NCBI GenBank assembly: GCA_964625465.1
Contig: CAZVFD010000026.1
Coordinates: 1 to 21,200, forward strand
From: CAZLFQ01 sp964625465
Lineage (GTDB): Bacteria > Pseudomonadota > Alphaproteobacteria > Rickettsiales > Midichloriaceae
Direction: 5' to 3'
DNA length: 21,200 bases
The position numbers were made by a program, and so were the translations under genes. Positions 14,901 through 21,200 of this stretch are shown piece after piece. The notes under the pieces are model-generated. The model was given only the letters and a program-made list of their open reading frames with translations, did no database searches and was not told the origin of the DNA. The number at the start of each line of letters is the position of its first letter. Position 1 is the first letter of the stretch.

Positions 14901-15491
14901 ATGTCAGAAGGTGATTTTTTTAATTTTGTGAATCTTGTTTTGTGCTTAATAGTAGCGTATATGACGTTGCATATGATTGTTTCTACGCCGATAACCAGTT
15001 ATAATTTTAGAAGTGGAATGCGTTTTTTTTCTTTGATTGCTTGCGCGGTTTTATTCATTGTTGGAGCTGTCTATATGTCAAATGAGATACAGTTCTCACA
15101 CAGAGGTGTTGTCACTAATGCAGAAATAAAAGGACATGAGACCTTGATTTCAAGATCATGGTTACAGAATTCGGCTGTGGAATATAAAGTTACTTACAGC
15201 TTTAGTGATGTAAACAATATTTCCTATATGGGGGAGGCTATTGTAGATAGATATACTTGGGAGATGGCGCAACTGAATCCTAATAGAAAGATTAAAGTGG
15301 TTTATCTTGGTGATGATCCATCTGTTAGTAGAAATATTGAAAATAGTAATTACATACAAGCTTTGGCGATGATTATCATTGGTTGTAGTGGCTTGTTATT
15401 CTCTATGTGGTATAGGCGGGGTGGGTTATATACATATAGGCAAGCCCAAATTAAAGATATGTTGGCCCCGTACAGCGGAGATGCTCGATAA
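14901..15491 (+). CDS. DUF3592-like membrane protein, three helices
   Basis: The 196-residue protein has membrane helices near residues 9-30 (FVNLVLCLIVAYMTLHMIV), 43-60 (FFSLIACAVLFIVGAVYM) and 150-168 (ALAMIIIGCSGLLFSMW). Between the second and third lies a beta-rich extracytoplasmic domain. It contains VEYKVTYSFSDVNNISYMGEA and IKVVYLGDDPSVSRN; the latter resembles the V-x-Y-x-P-x-x-P-S-x-S-x region of DUF3592 proteins. The function of that family is unknown to me. The ATG has only a distant AGG, 10 bases upstream, as a ribosome-binding signal. A weak promoter (TTGTCT at 14843 and TATGAT at 14867) is possible. No terminator is seen after it. Confidence 0.78.
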   Translation: MSEGDFFNFVNLVLCLIVAYMTLHMIVSTPITSYNFRSGMRFFSLIACAVLFIVGAVYMSNEIQFSHRGVVTNAEIKGHETLISRSWLQNSAVEYKVTYSFSDVNNISYMGEAIVDRYTWEMAQLNPNRKIKVVYLGDDPSVSRNIENSNYIQALAMIIIGCSGLLFSMWYRRGGLYTYRQAQIKDMLAPYSGDAR

Positions 15492-15594
15492 AAGAGAGTA
15501 AAATCTATGTGTTTTTAAATAATTCAAAAAATTAACCAATTATTAAGATTTTTATATAAAAATTATAGATATCTAACGTTTTTTAGGTATTTAT

Positions 15595-16008
15595 ATGAGT
15601 GTTAATCTTAGAGAGTTATTAATAAAAGTTTCGGGAACAGGTTTGAAACTTGGTATTTGTGCCATTGCGCCACAAGCATCTAGTAAAATATTTACAAGCC
15701 CAAACGGTGGTGTTTATAGTGATGTTGTTAAGGAAATGACAGGTGTGTCTAGCCCTAAAATGGCGGCGTTTGTAGGATGTGCTGTGAACGTGCTTGCTAA
15801 AGATTTCGTTGATATAACTGAATGGGTTATTAAAAATAATGTAATTGATAAAGCGGTTGATTACTTTGTACAGCCAAATCAAGACAAGATAAATTCTGAT
15901 GTGCACGAAAGTGTAAAATATAACGATACATTTATAGATCAGTCGCAGCTTTGTCCTCATTATCATGATATTGCTTTGGCTCAAGCAAATTTTGTAGATC
16001 ACAATTGA
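15595..16008 (+). CDS. Hypothetical protein (137 aa)
   Basis: I do not recognise this protein. Two mildly hydrophobic helical regions (LLIKVSGTGLKLGICAIAP at residues 8-26 and MAAFVGCAVNVLAKDFVDIT at about 56-75) are separated by a Gly/Ser/Pro turn. The C-terminal third is polar with several His residues (CPHYHD). It could associate with a membrane but has no clear transmembrane segment. AGG stands 7 bases before the ATG. The AT-rich 103-base gap upstream has no convincing promoter. Its last 10 bases overlap the 3' end of ccmA on the opposite strand. A 127-aa frame antisense to it looks like a shadow with unlikely composition. Confidence 0.7.
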   Translation: MSVNLRELLIKVSGTGLKLGICAIAPQASSKIFTSPNGGVYSDVVKEMTGVSSPKMAAFVGCAVNVLAKDFVDITEWVIKNNVIDKAVDYFVQPNQDKINSDVHESVKYNDTFIDQSQLCPHYHDIALAQANFVDHN

Positions 16009-16610
16009 AAGTCTGAAATTTGTAAGTGAGTAATATTTTGTTGGATTATTGGTGTATGGCTTGTGAATATAACTATTCCTTTCTGGTTGCAGCGAATTTT
16101 AATTAGGTCAAGTAAGTAGAGAGAGCTTTCGTTATCTAAGTTGGAAAAAGGTTCATCAAGCAGCCAAATTTTGGCATCCGATATTAAAAGTTTAGCCAGC
16201 GCAACTTTGCGCTGCCAACCTTGGGAAAGTTTTCTGACAGGAAAATTTAGGTAAGGAGCTAATTTAAAGCATTCTATAGCTGCATCTAGTGTAATTTCTC
16301 TATTTAAGATTCTTGCCCAAAATTTTAGATTATCTAAAACACTTAATTCAAGGCTTAGTGCATTGCGATGTCCAATATAGCAAATTAGGTTTTTATATTC
16401 ATCGAGAGATTGTAAAACATCATTGTTATTTATAAAAATTGAAGACCGCTGTGTGTCAGATAAAGATGCTATATAATTAATTAAAGATGTTTTACCAGAT
16501 CCGTTTGCGCCATGAATATTAAGGCAGCTTCCTTGAAATAAGGAAAAACCTAATCCTTGTAGAATGTTATTATTTCCCTTTGATATAGTTATATTTTGGC
16601 AGGTTAGCAT
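15999..16610 (-). CDS. ccmA: Haem exporter ATP-binding subunit CcmA
   Basis: CcmA is the ATPase of the CcmAB(CD) complex at the inner membrane, which releases haem from CcmE during cytochrome c maturation. The 203-residue protein has Walker A GANGSGKTS (about 34-42), the Q-loop region CYIGHRNALS, an ABC signature LSQGWQRKVALAKLL of the CcmA type, Walker B IWLLDEPFSNLD and the switch His in FTSHTP. The ATG at 16610 is chosen: it overlaps the msbA stop in TGATG, and AAGGG lies 7 bases upstream, inside msbA. A TTG one codon earlier is less likely. The partner ccmB is not in the window. Placement after msbA rather than beside ccmB suggests the ccm genes are scattered, as in Rickettsiales. Confidence 0.93.
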   Translation of the reverse strand: MLTCQNITISKGNNNILQGLGFSLFQGSCLNIHGANGSGKTSLINYIASLSDTQRSSIFINNNDVLQSLDEYKNLICYIGHRNALSLELSVLDNLKFWARILNREITLDAAIECFKLAPYLNFPVRKLSQGWQRKVALAKLLISDAKIWLLDEPFSNLDNESSLYLLDLIKIRCNQKGIVIFTSHTPIIQQNITHLQISDFQL

Positions 16611-18394
16611 CAAGCAACCCTTTTATCGTCCTTGTATTTCCGATAAAGCTTAGCATAATCGCCGCCTTTATCTAACAATTCTTTATGACTACCATATTCT
16701 TTGATGATGCCGTTTGATACTACATAAATCAAATCTGCAGTTTCAATTGTAGATAGTCTGTGCGCTATCACAATTGTAGTTCTGCCTTTTTTTAGATATT
16801 CTAAAGCCATCTGCACTTGTTTTTCCGATATAGTATCCAGTGCTGATGTTGCTTCATCCAATAAAAGAATAGGAGCATTTTTGAGTATAGCTCTTGCGAT
16901 TGCAATTCTCTGTCTTTGACCACCTGAAAGTTTATGTCCATGTTGACCAATTTGGGTGTCATAGCCTTCTGGTAAGCTGCTAATGAAATCATGTGCTGCG
17001 GCTGCAAGCGCTGCATCTGTGATTTCCTCATCTGTTGCATCTAAGCGTCCATATCTAATATTTTCTCTTACAGTATCATCAAAAAGAGCGACTTCTTGAC
17101 TTACTAGAGCCATAGCTTCACGAATAGATTTGATTCTTATATTTTTAATATTTTTGCCGTCTATCGTTATATCGCCATAGTCAGCATCATATAATCTCTG
17201 AAGTAAATTGAAGATAGTAGACTTTCCACTACCTGAGCTACCAACAAGTGCGACAGTTTTACCTTGAGGAATATATAGATTTACACCATCTAGAATCTTC
17301 TTTCCTGATCTATAAGAGAAGAAAACATTCGAAAACCTTACATTATAGGTTTTGAAATGTGCAGCAGGCAAAGCTGGGTTATCAATAATCATTGGTTGTT
17401 CATCAAGCATTTGGAACAGTCTTTTTGATGCAGCCAATCCTTCTTGCATAGAAGTGTTAAGATTCGAGATTTTTTTAAGAGGCTGATATGCCATCAGTAG
17501 TGCAGCTATGAATGAAAAGAAAGCTCCTGGCGTAGTTATCCCATGCAGTACTTGGTAGCCACCATACATAATTATTAAAGCGACTGCTACTCCTCCTAAA
17601 GTTTCCATGATCGGTGATGAAGCAGCTTCTACATATGCAGCTTTTTTATATAAATTCAGAAAGCGATCAATGATCCTTCCTGCACGAGAGATTTCATAAT
17701 CTTCTCTACAGTAAGATTTAATAATGCGTGTGTTCTGAAATGTTTCATCAAGTCTTATTGTAAAGCCAGAAAGCTCTTCTTGCATGTTTCTAGAAATTTT
17801 TCTCATTCTTCTACCAAGCTTAAAAATTGGATAGAAAGCCAATGGGAATACAACTAAAGCGATCATGGCAAGTTGAGGGCTTTGATAAAACATAAGCCCA
17901 ATTAAACCAACGGCTGTGCAAAATTCAATTGCAATACCAGTCATAACGTCAGAAACGGTTTTGCGCATTGCATTGATATCGTTAGTAAATCTGGAAATTA
18001 GATTGCCTGATGGATAATCATTTAGGAATCTCATATCTGCATAAATCAGATGAGTGTATAATCTTAGTTGAATATCTGTTAGGATTTTTTGACCAATCAT
18101 TTTCATGGTTGATGATTGATAAAAGCTTGCAGCACCCTTAACTAATGCATTTAGGAAGACAGCTGCAGGAATTAGATATAGCATTGTTACATTTTTATTG
18201 AGAAATATCTCATCCAAAACTGGTTTCAATAACCACGCATTAACCGCTGTAGTTATTGAAACTAATATCATGCAGGAAAGAGCTATTAAGATTCCTTTGC
18301 TTTGAGATTTCACATACTCAGAAAAAATTCTTGATAAAAGGTAGAACCCACTATCATATTTGCTACTTGCATTAAAATTTCTAATTGCTTCCAA
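16610..18394 (-). CDS. msbA: MsbA-type ABC exporter (lipid A/lipid flippase family)
   Basis: This 594-residue half-transporter has six membrane helices in residues about 30-330, followed by an ATPase domain: Walker A GSSGSGKST near 383-391, signature LSGGQRQRIAIARAI near 485, Walker B ILLLDEATSALD near 505-516, and the His switch in VIAHRLST. It works as a homodimer. MsbA flips lipid A core in bacteria with LPS, and in species without LPS the same family moves other lipids or peptides, so the substrate is inferred from the family. Translation starts at TTG (18394) with AAAGG 7 bases before it; no ATG exists before the first membrane helix. It follows rne by 18 bases and overlaps ccmA by one base, forming one operon. 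Confidence 0.9.
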   Translation of the reverse strand: MEAIRNFNASSKYDSGFYLLSRIFSEYVKSQSKGILIALSCMILVSITTAVNAWLLKPVLDEIFLNKNVTMLYLIPAAVFLNALVKGAASFYQSSTMKMIGQKILTDIQLRLYTHLIYADMRFLNDYPSGNLISRFTNDINAMRKTVSDVMTGIAIEFCTAVGLIGLMFYQSPQLAMIALVVFPLAFYPIFKLGRRMRKISRNMQEELSGFTIRLDETFQNTRIIKSYCREDYEISRAGRIIDRFLNLYKKAAYVEAASSPIMETLGGVAVALIIMYGGYQVLHGITTPGAFFSFIAALLMAYQPLKKISNLNTSMQEGLAASKRLFQMLDEQPMIIDNPALPAAHFKTYNVRFSNVFFSYRSGKKILDGVNLYIPQGKTVALVGSSGSGKSTIFNLLQRLYDADYGDITIDGKNIKNIRIKSIREAMALVSQEVALFDDTVRENIRYGRLDATDEEITDAALAAAAHDFISSLPEGYDTQIGQHGHKLSGGQRQRIAIARAILKNAPILLLDEATSALDTISEKQVQMALEYLKKGRTTIVIAHRLSTIETADLIYVVSNGIIKEYGSHKELLDKGGDYAKLYRKYKDDKRVA

Positions 18395-18412
18395 TTGAAT
18401 ACCTTTGTTTGG

Positions 18413-20665
18413 TTAATCTACAATCTTTTTCCAAATTTCTTTTAGCAATGATTGATTTTTCTCTCTTCGTACTGCCATTTCAGCCTCGAACTTTTCCTCG
18501 TTTATTGGTTCGTCGCTAAAGGCAGCGTTTTGTCTTTTATCATGACGTGGTCCTTTTGGATTCTCGTCACTCACATGTCTATTATGTCTATTATGGTGCT
18601 CACCTTTGTTGTGATGATTTCTATCTCTACCATGTTTTTTGAATCTGCGTTTTCCACCAAACCTATCGTGCTGTGGTAATGGCTCAGTATTAGACTCTGG
18701 CATTTTATCAACTAACATTGGAGCTTCTTCTAGTAGTGAAGAAGGTTGTAAATCGTCTGCCTCTTCAGCTCGAACTTGTGGGGTAGACGGTTGATTGTCA
18801 AAGCGATCTCTGTGTTGGCGGTTTTTTCTTTTGTTAAACCTGTCACGTCGATTTTTATGTCTATGTTTGTTGCGATCCCCAAAAGTACTTCTAGATACTT
18901 CTTCAGATGAGCGTTCTACTTCTTCAGGAGCCATATCGTCTTCAATTTCATGCTCAATATGTATGCTCGATAACGCTTGCTGTGGCTGAAGTTCACGTTT
19001 GCCCTGGGTCTTTTTTAGTTCAATATAGAAGCCGTCTCCGCCAGCTGATTCGTCTGTATATAGGACAATTTTGCCGCCAATCTTTTGTTCGACTTCAGCT
19101 ATCTCTGTGCGTTTGTTATTAAGCATATGGTGAATAAGTTGCGAACTTCCGGACACATGTATCTCAGGAGATTTTTCAGAAGCTGCTTCCCCTTCAACTG
19201 CTCTTAAAACAGATATAGATGTAGCTTCGATTGGGCGAATTCTACCTTTGCCATTACAATGCCCGCAAACTTCTGTATTAGCTTCCATAAAGCTTTGGCG
19301 AAGTCGCTGTCTAGACATTTCTAGTAAGCCAAATGTACTTATTCTACCAACTTGAATTTTTGCTCTATCATTATCCAAGGCTTGTTTGAAAGCGCGCTCA
19401 ATTGTTTTTCTGTTTTTCATCTCTTCCATGTCGATGAAATCAATAACAATTAATCCTGATAGGTCTCGCAGTTTTAATTGTCTGGCAATCTCATCTGCTG
19501 CTTCCAAGTTGGTTTTTAATGCTGTGCTTTCAATGTTCCTTTCTGACGTAGATCTGCCAGAGTTTACGTCAATTGCAACCAAAGCTTCCGTGTGATTAAT
19601 CACGATATAGCCACCTGATCGTAAAGAAACTTGGCTGTTGTACAGTGCTGATAATTGTTGATCAACTTTATATTTAGCAAATATTGGAGAGTTTCCTTTG
19701 TACTCTTTAATCTTAGTAATATGTCTAGGGAGTATTAGCTTCATAAACTCTTTTGCATCATCAAAGGCTTTTTGTCCTTCAATCTGAATTTCTTCAATTT
19801 CTCCGTCGTAAAGGTCTCTGATTGATTTCTTTATTACGTCCCCTTCTTCATGTATGAAAGCTGGTGCGTTAGATTTTAAAGTGTGTTCTCTGATATTATC
19901 CCAAAGCTTTTGGAGATAAGAAAAATCACGTTTTATTTCTGTTTTGGTTTTGTAACTGCCAGCGGTTCTGATGATTACAGCTCCTTGACCACCAAGTTGC
20001 TCAGTAAATTCACTGGCGATGTCTTTGAGTCGCATGCGGTCTTCGTGATCTTCGATCTTACGCGATACACCACCGCCTTTTGTGGCATTTGGCATAAATA
20101 CACAATATCTGCCTGCAAGTGAAATGTAGCTTGTTATTGAAGCACCCTTATTACCTCTCTCTTCCTTCTCTACTTGTACAAGGATTACTTGGTCTTTCTT
20201 TATCACTTCTTGTATTTTGTATCTCTTATAGAAGTAAACTTCATCGCCGTACTCTTCATCGTCGTAATTTTTAGATACTTGTTCAGGCATGATAATTTCA
20301 TTCAAAAGTTCAGCATCTTCGCTGCTGACTTCTGGATGATTAGATTTGTTATCTGTGTGATGCTGTCTTTTTTTGCGAGCATTAGAAAGTTCTTCCATTA
20401 GCTTTTCTTTATCAGCTTTGGGAATTTGATAGTAATCAGGATGAATCTCAGAGAAAGGTAAGAAACCTTGTTTTTGGGTGCCATAATCAACAAAAGCTGC
20501 TTGTAAGGAAGGCTCAACCCTCGTTACTTTCGCTAAGTATATATTTCCTTTTATTGATCTTTTTGCGTTCTGATACTCAAACTCTTCTATTGATCCATCA
20601 TTACTAACCACTACTCTTATTTCTTCTGGATGCGCGGCATCGATTAACATTCGACGTGTTGACAT
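18413..20665 (-). CDS. rne: Ribonuclease E/G family endonuclease (RNase E)
   Basis: RNase E starts mRNA decay and processes rRNA and tRNA. The 750-residue protein begins with the RNase H-like/S1 region (KGNIYLAKVTRVEPSLQAAFVDYG). The S1 domain is interrupted by an acidic and basic insertion (about 90-145), as in alphaproteobacteria. The catalytic aspartates are Asp366 in VAIDVNSG and Asp409 in IVIDFIDM, 43 residues apart as in E. coli. The zinc link CGHC has Cys467 and Cys470. After about residue 560 comes a disordered tail with two His/Arg/Lys-rich blocks (about 598-626 and 669-698), which probably bind RNA, and an end of LLKEIWKKIVD. AGGA lies about 10 bases before the ATG. It heads the rne-msbA-ccmA operon. 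Confidence 0.95.
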   Translation of the reverse strand: MSTRRMLIDAAHPEEIRVVVSNDGSIEEFEYQNAKRSIKGNIYLAKVTRVEPSLQAAFVDYGTQKQGFLPFSEIHPDYYQIPKADKEKLMEELSNARKKRQHHTDNKSNHPEVSSEDAELLNEIIMPEQVSKNYDDEEYGDEVYFYKRYKIQEVIKKDQVILVQVEKEERGNKGASITSYISLAGRYCVFMPNATKGGGVSRKIEDHEDRMRLKDIASEFTEQLGGQGAVIIRTAGSYKTKTEIKRDFSYLQKLWDNIREHTLKSNAPAFIHEEGDVIKKSIRDLYDGEIEEIQIEGQKAFDDAKEFMKLILPRHITKIKEYKGNSPIFAKYKVDQQLSALYNSQVSLRSGGYIVINHTEALVAIDVNSGRSTSERNIESTALKTNLEAADEIARQLKLRDLSGLIVIDFIDMEEMKNRKTIERAFKQALDNDRAKIQVGRISTFGLLEMSRQRLRQSFMEANTEVCGHCNGKGRIRPIEATSISVLRAVEGEAASEKSPEIHVSGSSQLIHHMLNNKRTEIAEVEQKIGGKIVLYTDESAGGDGFYIELKKTQGKRELQPQQALSSIHIEHEIEDDMAPEEVERSSEEVSRSTFGDRNKHRHKNRRDRFNKRKNRQHRDRFDNQPSTPQVRAEEADDLQPSSLLEEAPMLVDKMPESNTEPLPQHDRFGGKRRFKKHGRDRNHHNKGEHHNRHNRHVSDENPKGPRHDKRQNAAFSDEPINEEKFEAEMAVRREKNQSLLKEIWKKIVD

Positions 20666-20840
20666 TGTTCAAATTCCTGTATTTAAAGATTGTATTTCTT
20701 CTAGAAAGCATTTCTTTCTTAGTGTTTTATTTTTATAAATCGAGCATCTACTCTTTCATTTGTGCTACTTGTAAGATGCTAATTTTTGCTTAAGAGGGCT
20801 TACTATCTACTTCAGCTGCCTAATCTATTGCTTGTGATGT

Positions 20841-20869
20841 ATTAAACACTAAACCTAGGTACATGTCAA
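20841..20869 (-). promoter_or_regulatory. Near-consensus promoter of the rne operon
   Basis: On the - strand a perfect TTGACA (20869-20864), a 17-base spacer and TTTAAT (20846-20841) are seen. Transcription would start near 20834, giving a leader of about 168 bases before the rne ATG at 20665. The promoter begins 13 bases after the stop of the upstream gene. The rest of 20666-20881 holds no frame or RNA gene that I can support. Confidence 0.8.
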
Positions 20870-20881
20870 ATAAATAAACTG

Positions 20882-21200
20882 CTAACCAAAAATACTTATG
20901 TTGCTTGTGTCATGACGTAAAGCAAGCAATGTTTGCACTGCAAATTCCGAGTCACCATCCCAAGATTGTGATAGATTAGCAGGTTGAATGGTTTTTTGAA
21001 GCTTGCGCTGAAAAAGTCGTAATTTGCAAAATTTATCAAGGTTGGCTTTATCTATTAAAGGTCTATTATCACTAGCCCAACGATGCAACTTCTCGCAGCA
21101 AGAGGTTGATAATAAAGAAATTTCATACGGGGTTGCGTTGTCTATTGAGCTAGACAAAGTTCTTTCCATCTCTTTGCTGTGGTGCTGTAGTCCATGTCTG
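20882..21200 (-). CDS. Hypothetical protein, C-terminal part (5' end outside window)
   Basis: The frame is open to the end of the window, giving at least 105 residues ending SNISIFG before the TAG at 20882. It is mostly helical, with charged stretches (LRLFQRKLQKTIQPANLSQSWDGDSEFAVQTLLALRHD) and no motif I recognise. An internal ATG at 21169 has no properly spaced ribosome-binding site, so the true start is probably beyond the window. That its stop lies just before the strong rne promoter supports a real gene end. It could be an orphan accessory protein. Confidence 0.45.
   Translation of the reverse strand, partial: RHGLQHHSKEMERTLSSSIDNATPYEISLLSTSCCEKLHRWASDNRPLIDKANLDKFCKLRLFQRKLQKTIQPANLSQSWDGDSEFAVQTLLALRHDTSNISIFG

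Noticed and set aside
15619..16002. A 127-codon open frame on the - strand opposite the 137-aa gene.
   Set aside because: It is antisense to a frame with a better start signal and more natural protein composition. Its own composition (many Ile, Asn, Tyr, Arg, Cys) is typical of a shadow frame and it has no ribosome-binding site.
20770..20850. The G/C-richer stretch before rne was examined as a possible tRNA, tmRNA or other small RNA gene.
   Set aside because: No T-arm consensus, no CCA end and no cloverleaf pairing could be found. It is better explained as the rne leader.
1..21200. Search by eye for CRISPR arrays, insertion sequences with terminal repeats, integrases, toxin-antitoxin pairs and phage genes.
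   Set aside because: No regularly spaced repeats, transposase or integrase motifs, or recognisable toxin-antitoxin or phage proteins were found on either strand.

Overview
The window is low-GC, gene-dense bacterial chromosome. The MutS, HemB, RNase E, MsbA, CcmA and NDUFAF5/BioC-type proteins look alphaproteobacterial. They sit beside ankyrin-like proteins, effector-like proteins and small surface beta-barrels ending in Phe. Together this suggests an intracellular alphaproteobacterium of the Rickettsiales (or Holosporales) type. That placement is inferred from protein character, not from a search.

Layout. (1) 1-3546, + strand: mutS (5' end outside the window) and hemB, 2 bases apart. (2) 3731-9287, mostly + strand, accessory: a coiled-coil protein followed by a HAD phosphatase-like protein that has lost its cap; a 53-aa exported peptide gene on the - strand sharing a bidirectional terminator; an ankyrin-like protein; a Met/Lys-rich exported protein; a photolyase pseudogene; and two tandem paralogous outer-membrane beta-barrels with their own promoters. 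(3) 9301-12443: two divergent, unrecognised, effector-like genes (a Pro-rich 309-aa protein and a 547-aa degenerate ankyrin-like protein), then a small orphan on the - strand. (4) 12531-14051: comF and an NDUFAF5/BioC-type protein, divergent. (5) 14125-16008: three + strand genes of unknown function, one of them a three-helix membrane protein of DUF3592 type. (6) 15999-20665, - strand: an operon of RNase E, MsbA-type ABC transporter and CcmA, driven by a near-consensus promoter about 170 bases upstream of the RNase E start. (7) 20882-21200: the C-terminal part of an unrecognised - strand gene.

How they fit together. The core genes cover DNA repair (mutS), haem synthesis (hemB), haem export for cytochrome c maturation (ccmA), lipid export (msbA), RNA decay (rne) and possibly complex I assembly (the NDUFAF5-type gene). 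The accessory middle carries surface and candidate host-interaction proteins. The clearest evolutionary signal is the photolyase: all remaining parts are recognisable, but one internal block is gone and a 5-base tandem duplication shifts the frame, so light-dependent repair appears lost recently.

No tRNA, rRNA, CRISPR array, insertion sequence or prophage gene was seen. No stretch above 300 bases lacks a gene. I did not find a multi-gene system that is clearly new. The best candidates for new biology are the effector-like genes at 9301-12013 and the coiled-coil/capless-HAD pair at 3731-4913.
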